Positions 1 to 8,982 of a stretch of 64,000 nt of DNA are shown piece after piece (positions within the stretch are counted from its first letter, which is position 1; each line of letters opens with the position of its first letter). The notes beneath the pieces were generated by a model. It ran no database searches, was not told where the DNA came from, and saw only the letters and a program-made list of their open reading frames with translations. This stretch comes from Yamagishiella unicocca (Eukaryota; Chlorophyta; Chlorophyceae; Chlamydomonadales; Volvocaceae): the NCBI GenBank assembly GCA_003116995.1, contig BDSL01000166.1:62001-126000 (forward strand), in the 5' to 3' direction. The translations under genes and the position numbers were made by a program.

Positions 1-1446
1 CCCGCGTTTTTTTTTTCCCCCCCCCGGGGCCGGCCCTCTTTTCGTTCCCCGCCGGGGCCCCGCCCCTGCCGCCCTTCCCCGCCCTCCCCCCCGCCCCCCG
101 GCCGCCGGGGCCCTTTCTTTTTCTTCCTTTGGCCGCCCTCCCGCCCTCCTCGTTCGCGGTCTCTCCCTCTCGTTCCGTTCCTTCCTCCTTTTTCCGCGGC
201 CCGTTTTCCCCTCCCCGCGTCCGTCCGCCCCTCCCGTTCCTCTTGTTCTTTTTCCGGCTCCCCCTTTCGTTGCTTCGCTCCCCGCCCCCTCCCCCGTTTT
301 TTTTTCTTTCCTGCTTCCTCCCGTCCCTCCGTTTCCCCTCCCTCTCTCCTCCTCTTCTCTCTCTTTCTTTTCCCCCCCTCTTCTCTTCCTTTTCTTTCTT
401 TCTGCTGTCCTCTGCTCCTTGTTCCCTCCGCGGCGCTTTTTCGTCCCCGCCGGGGCGCCCCCCCTTTTCGCTCCTTTCTTCGCTCCCTGTTCTCTCCTTT
501 CGTCTTTTTTCGTTCGTCTTCGTCTCTTCTCTTTTTTTTCGCTTTGTTTCTTCCTTTGGCCGCCCCGTCCCCTTCGGGGTGTCCCGCTCGTCGCTTCCCG
601 CTGCTTGGCTCGTGTTTTCCCCCTTCCTTGCCCCCGCCCTCCTCCCCCCTCCCGGGGCTCTCGTCGTCCTTTGGCCGCCTCTGCGGTCTGCTCCGCTCGC
701 CGCGGCCCGCCGCGGCTTTTCGTTTTCCGCTCTTTCCCCCTTCGTTGTTTCTTTTCGTCTCCGCCGGCCCCGTCGTTCCCCTTCTTTTTGTTTCCCTTCT
801 TTTTCCCCCGGTCCGTCCCTCTTCTTTTTGTTTCCCTTCTTTTTCCCCCCGGTCCGTCCCTCTTCTTTTTGTTTCCCTTCGTCCCTCTTCGCGGGCCGCC
901 CCGTCGTTTGTTTCCCTTCGTCCCTCTTCGCGGGCCGCCCCCGTCGGCCCCCGCCGGGGCGTTTCTTTCTTTCCCCGCCCGCCCTTCCCTTGTTTTGTTT
1001 CCCTTCGTCCCTCTTCGCGGGCCGCCCCCGTCCCCGCCGGGGTGTCCCCCTTCCCTCCTTTTTCTTCCCGTTTGTTTCTTGTCTTTTCTTGTCGCTTTCC
1101 GCCCCGCCGGGGCCGTCCCGCTCCCTCGCCTCTGGTTTTTTTCTTCCCGCGGCCGCCCTCCCCGCCCCCCCCCCGGCCGCCCCGTCCCCTTCGGGGCCGG
1201 CCCCCGCCGCGGGCCGCCGGGCCCCCCCTTTGGCCGCCCCTGTTTCGTTTTTTTCTTTTCCTTTCCTTCCCCCCCTCCGTGTTTTTTTCCTTCCCTTCCC
1301 CGCCCCGCCCGCCCTCCCCCCTCCCGCTGTCCCTTCTGTCCCTCTTTCTCTTTCCGCCCTGCCTCCCTTGTGTTTCGCCCCCCCGGGTTCGCTGTTCCCT
1401 CGTTCGGCGCGCTTCCTGGTCCTGTCCCCCTCTTCTCCCCCTTTCT
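1..1446. repeat. intergenic repeat field upstream of petB
   Basis: No gene is recognised here. The stretch is made of short dispersed repeats that recur throughout the window: hairpin-like cores such as ccccgccggggc and ccccttcggggc, and the longer unit beginning tttcccttcgtccctcttcg (copies near 865, 905 and 995). Runs of C and T dominate. Because A is printed as C, whether the cores are true palindromes cannot be judged except for their G and T positions. Confidence 0.7.
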
Positions 1447-2088
1447 CTGCGTCCGTCTCCGCTTGGTTTGCCGCGCGTCTCGCCCTTCCCGCCCTTGCTG
1501 CTGCTCTTTCCCGTCCCTCTGTTCCGCCCCCTGTTCCTCTTTTCTCTTGTCTCGGTGGTCTCCCGTTTCCTTGTTTCTTCGTTCCCGTCGCTCCTGGCTT
1601 TGCTCTGCCGTTCTCTTCTCGTCCTCCTGTCGCCGCCGCTTTTGCTTCTGTTCCCTCTCTTCTGCCCGCTGTTCCTTTTGGTTGGTTCCTTCGTTCCCTT
1701 CCCCGTTGGTCTGCTCGTCTGCTGGTTCTTCTGCTGCTTTTCCCCGTTTTCCGTGTTTCTTTCCCTGGTGGTTTTCCCCGCCCCCGTGCGTTCCCCTGGG
1801 TCCCGGCGTCCTTCTGGCTGTTTGTCCCGTCTCTTTTGGTGTCCCTGGTTCTTCTTTCCCTTGGGCCCCCGTTGGTTCCTGGGCTGTCCCCTTGTCCCGG
1901 TGTTCCTGCCGCCCTTCCTGGCGTTGGTCGTTTCGTTGTTGCCTTCTTCCGTGGTGGTGTTGGTGTCGGTCCCTCCCCTTTCCCCCGTTTCTCTCGTTTC
2001 CCTCCTTTTGTCTTCCCCTTTTCCCCGCGGTTTTCCTGCTTCTGCCCTTCTTCCTGCTTCGCCCCCCGGTCTTTCTGGTCCTCTCTCC
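1447..2088 (+). CDS. petB: cytochrome b6 of the cytochrome b6f complex
   Basis: Cytochrome b6 is a four-helix thylakoid membrane protein that binds two b hemes and carries electrons and protons between the photosystems. With C read as A or C, the frame gives MSKVYDWFEERLEIQ at the start, then GGITFTCFLVQVATGFAMTF, RSIHRWSASMMVLMM with the second heme-binding region, SLPWDQ-type text, ELLRGGVGVG, and ends in GISGPL plus TAA (printed TCC). The printed gene is 642 nt, 6 nt short of the usual 215 codons. Losses are seen in C runs, for example after the second codon and in the C-terminal R-K-Q stretch, so strict translation breaks. The start CTG stands for ATG. trnL and clpP follow on the same strand. 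Identification is secure; exact residues at C-containing codons are not. Confidence 0.95.
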
Positions 2089-2660
2089 TCTCGCGTCCCT
2101 CTCTCCCCTTTCCGCGCCCCCCTCCCCGGGTTTTCGTTTGCTTCCTCCTCTCTCCCTGTTGGGGCTCGCTTCGTCCCCCTTCGCCTGCCCTTGCGGGTCT
2201 TTTTTTCGGGGGCGCTTGTCTTCCTCCGTGCCGCCCCCCTCTTTCGCTCCCCCCCGCCCTCCTTCCTCTCTCCCCTGCTTTTTCTCTCCCTCTCCCGCGT
2301 CTCTTCGCTCGTTCCCCTTGGGGCCCTCCCGCTCCCTCCTCCTCCTCTCTCGCTCCCCCCTTTTTTTCTTGTGTCTTTTTTTTCTCGTTCTCGTTGTCGT
2401 TCCTTCTCTCTCGCTCCTCCCGTTCTCCCTTCCCTCCGTTCCGCTCTTCCGTCTTTGTCCCTTCCCCTTGTTTTCCCCCCCTCCCCCTTCGTTTGCTCCC
2501 CCCGCTGGCCCCCCCTCTCCTTTGGCGCTGTCGGTTCCTTGCCCGTCCCTGTCTGCTGGCTTTTGCCCCGCCCCCTCCTCGCGCCCTCCTCCCTTCCCCC
2601 CGCGTCCCTTCCTCGCCCCCCTCCCCCCTCTGGTCTCTCTCTTTTCTCCCCTCCCCCCTC
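2089..2660. other. intergenic, no gene seen
   Basis: C/T-rich spacer between petB and trnL. I find no tRNA fold, no coding periodicity in G positions and few copies of the dispersed repeats. It may hold the petB 3' end and tRNA leader, but no terminator can be placed with A lost. Confidence 0.4.
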
Positions 2661-2742
2661 GCCTTTGTGCTGGCCTTGGTCGCCCTCCTGGTTTTCGGCC
2701 CCCGTGCTGCCCGGCGTGCCGGTTCGCGTCCGGCCGCCGGCC
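2661..2742 (+). tRNA. trnL-UAG: tRNA-Leu (UAG)
   Basis: Class II tRNA with a long variable arm. The acceptor GCCTTTG pairs with the 3' segment printed cgccggc (CGAAGGC once A is restored). The anticodon stem CTGGT/ACCAG encloses loop TTTAGGC, giving anticodon UAG. The T arm reads GCCGGTTCGAGTCCGGC. At 82 nt the length is normal for tRNA-Leu. It lies between petB and clpP on the same strand. Confidence 0.93.
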
Positions 2743-3710
2743 TCTCCTTCCCTTTTCCCGTCCCGTTTTCCTTCGTCCTCTCTCGTGCCCCTCCTCTTTC
2801 TTCCCTCGCGGTCCCCCCGCTCCCTTCCTTCGTTTTCCTCGGTGCTGTTTCTTTTTTGGCGGTCTCTCCCCCTGTTGCCCTCTTGCTCCTGCCGCTGTTT
2901 TCCCCCCCCCCCCTTTCTGCGCCTTCGTGTGGGGGGCCTGTCTTGCTGCTCCTCTGCGTGTTTTCCGCTCGCCTTTGTCTCCCGCCCGTCCCCCTTCTTT
3001 TCGTCCCCCCGGCCCCGTCGTGGTTCGTTCTTCTTTTGTTTTTTTTCGTGTTTTGTTTCTTTCTTCCTTTGGTCCCCCGCCGGGGCCCCGCCCCCCGCTC
3101 CCCGCCCTCCCGCCCCCCCCCCCGCCGCGGGCCTTCCCTCCGGTCCCCCGCCGGGCCCCCCCCCCTTCCTTTTCTTTTTCCTGCCGGCCCCCTTTTCTTC
3201 CTCTTTTCTTTTCCCCCTCCGCGTTTTTCCCCTCCCTTCCCGCCCCCCTTTGGCCGCCCCCCCCTTTTTTTCCGCCCTCCCCCCCTCCCTCCCCTTCGGG
3301 GCTGTCCGCGTTTCCCCCCCCCCCGCTGGCCCCCTTTGGTTTTTTTCCCGCCCCTCCCGGCGCGTTTTTTTCCGCCCCCCCCCCCGCCCTTCCCCCCCTC
3401 CGGCGTTTTTTTCGTTCGTTCTTCCTTTGGCCGCCCCCCTCCCCCCGCTCCGTTCTTTTCTTCTTTTCGCCCCCCCCCCCGTTTTTTCCTCTTTTCTTCC
3501 CCTTTCTTGTTTTCTTCCTTTCGCCGCCCCCCGCCCCGCCCGCCGGGCCCGCCCTTCCCCGCCCTCCCTTTGTTTTCTTCCCCCGGCCGCCTCCCCTCCC
3601 GCCCTCCCGCCGGTGGCCTGTCCTCTCGTCCCGGTCTCGTTCCCCTGCCCCTTCCTTGTTCCGCCGCCTGGGTTGCCCCCGCCCCGTTTCTTTTCTCCCT
3701 TCCCCTTTTT
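2743..3710. repeat. intergenic with dispersed repeats
   Basis: A C/T-rich unique stretch to about 3,000 is followed by a dense block of dispersed repeats (about 3,060-3,600) with hairpin-like cores such as ccccgccggggc and the segment ctttggccgccccc. From about 3,600 the sequence becomes less repetitive and leads into clpP. No tRNA or coding signal was found. Confidence 0.5.
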
Positions 3711-5260
3711 CTGCCTCTTGGCGTTCCTCGCCTTCTTTCTTGTTGGGGTGCCGCCTTCCCCGCCCCCTGGCCTGCTCTTTCTCCTTTTCTTTTCCGTCGT
3801 CGTCTGGTGTTTTTCCTGCCCTCTTTCGCTGCTGCCCTTTGTCCCCCCTTTGTGGGTTCCTTCTTCCTCTTCCCCTGGCCGCTCGCTCGCCCGCCTTCGC
3901 CCCCCCGCCCTGGCCCCCGTGGCTTCTTTCCCCGTCCCCCCCCCCCCGCCCGGGTCCGCTCCTTTCCCCCCGCCCTCTTTCTGGTGGCGCCGCCCGTGCG
4001 CCCGCCCTCTGTTGCCGCTTTCTTCCCCTCTGCTCCCGCTTTTGGTCTTGCCGCTCCTCCTCTGTTCGCCCCCTCTCCTCTGCCCCCCTCCCCCCGCCTG
4101 GCTTCCTTGGCCTGCCCCCTTTTTTGCTTCTTCCGCTGCCCCGTCTTTCTCTTCTTTCGCCGCTCTCTTCTCCCCGCTTTTTCCCCCGGCTCCGCCCCTT
4201 TCCCTCCGGTGTCCCTCTCCCCTCCCGCCGCCCTGCCCCCCTCCTTCCTGGTTTCCCCCTCTTCCCCCTCTCTCCCCTGCTCCCCCTGGTTCCCCTCTCC
4301 TTTCGCTGTCTCTTCGCCGTTTCGCTTCTTCGCTCCTTTTGCCCCTCCCCCTTCTCCCTTCGCCCCTTTCCCCCTTCGTCCCCTCCCCCCCGGTCCTTTT
4401 GCTGCCCTTTTCTCTGTCCTCCCCCCGTTCTGTTCCTCCCCTCCCCTTTTCCTCCCCCTCCTGGCTCCTTTCTCCCCCCCGCCTTTCCTCGCCCCTTCCC
4501 GCCCCCGCCCCCTGTTCGCTTCTTCTGCCCCGCTTTCGGTCCCCGTCGTTTCCCCCGTCCCTCTCTTCCCGCCCGTTTCGGTCCCGCTCCTCTTCGCCGC
4601 GGCTTCCCCCCGCGCCCTTCTTTCCCCGCTTCTCCTTCTTTCGCTCCCGGTTCCTTCCTCCTGCCGGCCCTTTCCTTTCCCCCCCGGGGCCCGCTCCCTC
4701 CGGTCGTGCTTTCTCTCGTCCCCCCCTGCCCGTGTTCTCCCCGCCGCCGCCTCTCCCCCGTCTTTCTGCTCCTCCCTTCTTTTGGTGGCTCTGTTGGTCC
4801 TGGTCTTCCTGTTCCTGCTGCTTTCCCCTTTCTTCCCGCCGGTTCTTTCCCTTTCGCTTTCGGCGTCGCCGCGTCCGCTGCCTCCTTCGCCTTCGCCGGT
4901 GGTCCTCTTGGTGCCCGTTCTGTTCCGCCGGTTGTCCTCCCCTGCTCCCCCGCCTGCGGGTGGCTTCCCTGGTCCCGCCTCTGCCCTTTGGCTTGCTCGT
5001 CCCGCCCTTCTGCCCCTCCGTTTCGCTGTTGCCGCCCTTTCTTCTTTCTCCCCCTCTCGCCCCCGTCCTCCCCTCTTCCGTGCTTTCGCTCGTGCTTTTT
5101 CTTTCCCCGCCCTGGCCCTCTTTCTTCTGGTTTCGCTGCTGCCCTTGCTCCTCCTGCCGTCCTGCCTGCCCTTCTTGCCCTGCCTCGTCCGTTTGGGCTT
5201 CTCCTGCTCGTCCCCCCCCGTTTCTTCGCCCCCGTGCTCGTCCCCCCTCTGGCCTCGCTC
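3711..5260 (+). CDS. clpP: ATP-dependent Clp protease proteolytic subunit with large insertion
   Basis: ClpP is the serine protease core of the stromal Clp complex. With A restored, the N-terminus reads MPIGVPRIIYCWGEELP, then WTDIYNFIFRRRMVFLMQYL, as in Chlamydomonas ClpP1. The C-terminal half starts near 4,780 with GGSVGNGI, then DALQFIKAGSLTLALGVAAS, which contains the catalytic Ser (AAS), and then an M-I-H-Q-P-E-G-G block with the catalytic His. Between these two parts lies about 800 nt of charged, poorly conserved sequence, matching the insertion known in chlamydomonad clpP. C-run losses shift the frame several times, for example at 'CNQICG' and at 'VTEGCHTMIHQ'. The frame can be followed to about 5,250 (VWAYHDSK then a Lys/Gln run); the stop is not certain, so the end is approximate. 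Confidence 0.9.
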
Positions 5261-6879
5261 CCCCCCTCCGCCTTCCTCTTTTTCTTCCCTCTTCCCGTTT
5301 TTTTTCCCCCCTCGCCTCTCGCTCTTTTCCTCGTTTTTTCCCCCCTCGTCCCTCGCTGTCTTCCCCTCCCTCTCTGCTGTGCTTTTGTTGTTTCTTCTTT
5401 TGGTTCCCCGCCGGGGCCCCGCCCGCCCGCCTTCTTTTTTTTTCTTTCCCCCCCGCTCCGTTCTGGTTCTTTCTTCCCCCCCGCGGCGCGTTTTTTCCCG
5501 CCCCCCGGCCCCCTTTGGCCGCCCCTGCCCTCCTGCCCCCCCCCTCCGTCGTGGTCCTTTCTTCCGCCGGCCGCCCTTCCTTTTCTTTCTCCCTCCTTTT
5601 CTCCCCGGCGCCCCCCTTCTTTTTGTTTCCCTTCGTCCCTCTTCGCGGGCCGCCCCGTCGGCCCCCGCCCTTCTTTTTCCCGGCGGTCCGTCCCTCTTCT
5701 TTTTGTTTCCCTTCGTCCCTCTTCTTTTTGCCTTCCCCGCCGGGGCCTTTTTCTTGTCTTTTCTTCCTCCGGCCGCCCCCCCCCCCGGCCGCCCCCCCGG
5801 GCCGCCCCGTCGGCCCCCGCCGGGGCCGGCCCCGGGCCGCCCCCGTCGTTCGTGTTCGTGTTTTGTTTCCCTTCGGTCCCCGCCGTCCCCCCCGCCGGGG
5901 CCCTCCTGTTCCTTTGGGGCCTTTTTCTTCCCTTTTGTTTCCCTTCGTCCCTCTTCGCGGGCCGCCCCCGTCGGCCCCCGGGCCGCCCCGTCGTTCGTGT
6001 TCGTGTTTTCCTCCGTCCCCCCTTCTGTCCCCCCCGGGGCTGTCCTTTCTTCTTTCCCTTCGTCCCTCTTCGCGGGCCGCCCCGTCCTTTCTTCTTCTTC
6101 CCTCGCCGCGGGCCGCCGCCCCCCGCCCGCCCCCCGTCCCCTTCTTTTTGCCTCCCCCCCGGGCCTTTTTCTTCCCTCGCCGCGGGCCTTCCCTTTGGTC
6201 CCCGCCGGGCCCCCCCGCCTTTTTCTTCCCGTTTCCCTCCGGCCCCCGCCGCGGGCCTTCCCTCCGGTCCCCCGCCGGGCCCCCCCCCTTTTTCTTCCCG
6301 TTTCCCTCCGGCCCCCGCCGCGGGCCGCCCGGCCCTCTTTGCCTTCTTTTTCCCGGCGGTCCCCCCCCGCCGGGGGCCGCCCGGCCCCGGCTCTTCCTCG
6401 TCCCGCTCCTTCCCTCCTCCTCCTGTTTTTTGTTCCGCGTTTTTTGTTCCCCCCCGCTTCCCTCCCCGCCGGGGCTGTCTTTGTTTCGTTGGGTTCTTTC
6501 TTTTCCTTTCGTTCTTTCGTTCTTTCTTCCTCTGGCCGCCCCCCCGTTTTTTTCCCGCCCTCTTCTTTTCTTCCCCCGGCCGCCCCCCCCCGTTTTTTCC
6601 CCCCCGTTCCCCCCCCCGGGGCCGTCGTTTCCCTCCCCGGCCCCCTTGCCCTTTTTCCCCGCCCCTCTCTCTTTCTTCTCTCTTCTCCCTCCCTCTTTTC
6701 CTCCCTGCTTGCTTCCCTCCCTCGGTCGCGTCTCGGTTTTGTCCCCGCCGGTTCTCGGTTCCCCTCCGCTCGTCCGCTTTTCCCCTCGCCCCCGCCCCTT
6801 TCTCTTTCTTGTCCCTTCTCTCTTCTCCCCTCCTCCTCTCCTCGCTTTTCTCTTTCTTCTTTGTTCTCCTCCTCCTTCC
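5260..6879. repeat. repeat-dense intergenic region
   Basis: After about 130 nt of C/T-rich sequence behind clpP, nearly everything from 5,400 to 6,660 is dispersed repeat: copies of the tttcccttcgtccctcttcg unit (about 5,630, 5,940, 6,055), the cttccctcgccgcgggcc unit (about 6,100, 6,175) and many C-run/loop/G-run cores. From 6,660 to 6,879 the sequence is unique and C/T-rich. No gene is recognised. Confidence 0.7.
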
Positions 6880-6950
6880 GGCGGCCTCGCCCGCGGTCCG
6901 GCCGTGGCTTGCCCCTCCTCTCTTCCCCCGTTCCCCTCTGGGTGCCGCCT
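6880..6950 (+). tRNA. trnC-GCA: tRNA-Cys (GCA)
   Basis: Acceptor GGCGGCA pairs with TGCCGCC. The D arm GCCAAGCGGTAAGGC and the segment GTGGCTTGCAAATC hold anticodon GCA; the T arm reads CCAGTTCAAATCTGG (A restored). At 71 nt the length is typical for plastid trnC. Plus strand, isolated within repeats, with trnW about 520 nt downstream. Confidence 0.93.
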
Positions 6951-7473
6951 TTTTGGGTTTCCTCTTTCCCCGCCTTTCCCGCCTGTCGTTCCCCCTTCTT
7001 TTTGTTTCCCTTCGTCCCTCTTCGCGGGCCGCCCCGTCGTTTGTTTCTTCCCCCGGCCGCCCCGTCGGCCCCCGCCGGGGCTTTTTCCCCCCGGGCCCCC
7101 CCCCTTCCCTCCTTTTTCTTCCCTCGCCGCGGGCCTTCCCTTTGGTCCCCGCCGGGCCCCCCCTGGCCCTCCGCTCCGCTTTCTGTCCTTTCTTCTTTCC
7201 CTTCGTCCCTCTTCGCGGGCCGCCCCGTCCTTTCTTCTTCTTCCCTCGCCGCGGGCCGCCGCCCCCCGCCCGCCCCCCCTCCCCCTCTGCCTCTCTCCCT
7301 CCTCTCCCCTCGTTGTCGTGGCTTTTTTTTCTCGTTCTCCTTGTCGTTCCTCTTCTTCCTCGTCCCTCTCTTCCCGCTCCCTGCCCTCTCCTGTTCCTTC
7401 CCCTTTTCCCCCCTTCCTTCCCTTGCCCTTCCCTTCTCGCCTGTTCTTCTTCTCCGCTCCTCCTCCCTCCCGC
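6951..7473. repeat. intergenic repeats between trnC and trnW
   Basis: The stretch contains copies of the tttcccttcgtccctcttcg unit (about 7,005 and 7,195) and of the cttccctcgccgcgggcc unit (about 7,120 and 7,240), followed from about 7,290 by C/T-rich unique sequence. No gene is seen. Confidence 0.6.
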
Positions 7474-7545
7474 CCGTCCTTCGTTCCGTCGGTCGCCCGC
7501 CGGTTTCCCCCCCTGCTGTCGTGGGTTCCCTTCCTCCCGGGCGTG
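7474..7545 (+). tRNA. trnW-CCA: tRNA-Trp (CCA)
   Basis: Acceptor ACGTCCT pairs with AGGGCGT, with one T-G wobble. D stem GTTC/GAAC. Anticodon stem CAGGT/ACCTG encloses loop TTCCAAA, anticodon CCA. T arm GTGGGTTCAATTCCTAC, discriminator G. The anticodon loop run prints seven C where eight are expected, one of the many C-run losses in this window. A Gly (UCC) reading of the loop was considered, but it needs a different run length and pairs less well. Confidence 0.88.
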
Positions 7546-8896
7546 TTTTTTTCCCCCCCTCCTCCTTGTTCCCTTCCGCCTTCTTTTGTGCGCCCTCTGT
7601 CTTCGCCGCTGTTCCTCCTCTTCTTTTTCCCTTCGCCTTCCCTCCCTCGTCCCGTTCGCGTCTGGGCCCCTGCCGGTCCCCGTTCCGCTCCGCTTGTCGT
7701 TTGTTTCCCTTCTTTTTGCCTTCCCCCGCGGGGCCGGCCCCCTCCCCCCCCCGTTTTTTCTGTTTTCGTTTTTTTTCTTCCCCCCCCTTTGTTTTTTTCC
7801 CCCCCCTTTCCTTCCCCCCCTCCGCGTTTTTTTCCCTTCTTTTTCCCCCGGTCCGTCCCTCTTCGCGGGCCGCCCCGTCCCCTTTGGGGCGGCCCCCCGC
7901 CGGGGCCTTTTTTTCTTTCTTTTTTTCTTCGTCCCTCTTCGCGGGCCGCCGCCGCCTTCCTTTTTCTTCCCTCGCCGCGGGCCGCCGGGCCCTCCGCCCT
8001 TCCCTCCCCTTTGGGGCCGTCCTTGTTTTCCTTCGTCCCCCCTCCCCTCCCTCCTTTTTCTTCCCGTTTGCCTCCTTTTTCTTCCCTCGCCGCGGGCCGC
8101 CCCGTCGGCCCCCGGGCCGCCCCGGCCCCCCCGGCCCCGTCGTTCCCCTTCTTTTTGTTTCCCTTCTTTTTCCCTTTGGTCCCCCGCCGGGGGTTCTCCT
8201 TTGGTCTCGTTCCCCTTCGGTCTCCCGCCGGGCCTGTTTTCTTTTCCCCTGCGGGGCCCCCCGTCTTGTTTCCCTTCGTCCCTCTTCGCGGGCCGCCCCC
8301 GTCTTTTGCCTCTGTTTCTTCCTTTGGCCGCCCCCCCCCCCGGGGCCGGCCCTCTTTTCGTTTTTTTCTTCCCGCGGCCGCCCTCCCCGCCCCGCCGCCC
8401 CGCCGGGCCTGTTTTCTTCCCCGTCTTGTTTCCCTTCGTCCCTCTTCGCGGGCCGCCCCCGTCTTTTGCCTCTGTTTCTTCCTTTGGCCGCCCCCCCCCC
8501 CGGGGCCGGCCCTCTTTTCGTTTTTTTCTTCCCGCGGCCGCCCTCCCCGCCCCGCCGCCCCGCCGGGCTCCCGCCCCGTTCTTTCTTCCCCCCCCGCTCT
8601 GTTCTTCTCTTCCTCTGGCCGCCCCGCCGTTTTTTCCCGCCCTTCCCCCCCTTTGGCCGCCCCGCCGCCCCGGCGGCCCCCTTTTTTTTCTTCCTTTGCC
8701 CGCCCCTCCCCGCCGGGGGCCGCCCCGCCGGGGCCCCTTTTGCCTTTGGCCCCCGCCGCTCCCCCCTCGCCGCTCCTCGTGCGCGGTCTCTGCCTCTCGT
8801 TGTCCCGCTCCGTCCCTTTGCTTTTTTTCTGCTCCTTCTTGTGTCGCCGCTTGCTTTTCCCCTCGTTTCTGTTCTCTCTCGTTTCTCTTCTTTCCC
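7546..8896. repeat. intergenic repeats including a 160-bp direct duplication
   Basis: Dense dispersed repeats run from about 7,690 to 8,760. A segment beginning gtcttgtttcccttcgtccc at 8,263 recurs at 8,423, giving two nearly identical copies with a 160-bp offset. Hairpin-like cores are frequent. The last 140 nt before trnS are unique C/T-rich sequence. No gene is recognised. Confidence 0.7.
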
Positions 8897-8982
8897 GGCC
8901 CGGTGGCCGCGTGGTTCTTGCCCCCCTTTTGCCCCTTGGCGTGGCTTTGCGGTCCCCGCGGGTTCGCCTCCCTCCCTTTCCG
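8897..8982 (+). tRNA. trnS-UGA: tRNA-Ser (UGA)
   Basis: Class II tRNA. Acceptor GGAAAGG (printed ggcccgg) pairs with CCTTTCC. The D arm has GGCCGAGTGGTT, as in plastid trnS. The anticodon loop printed ttttgcc reads TTTTGAA with anticodon UGA. A long variable arm is followed by T arm GAGGGTTCGAATCCCTC and discriminator G. Length 86 nt. The 5' anticodon stem lies in a C run and cannot be fully checked. Confidence 0.88.

Noticed and set aside
1447..5260. petB and clpP as frameshifted pseudogenes
   Set aside because: All shifts sit in C runs with mixed A/C identity, the same fault as in psbD and the tRNAs, while conserved blocks continue undamaged on both sides.
7500..7520. Reading the tRNA at 7,474 as Gly (UCC)
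   Set aside because: The CAGGT/ACCTG stem leaves loop TTCCAAA with CCA as anticodon, and the remaining arms match plastid trnW.
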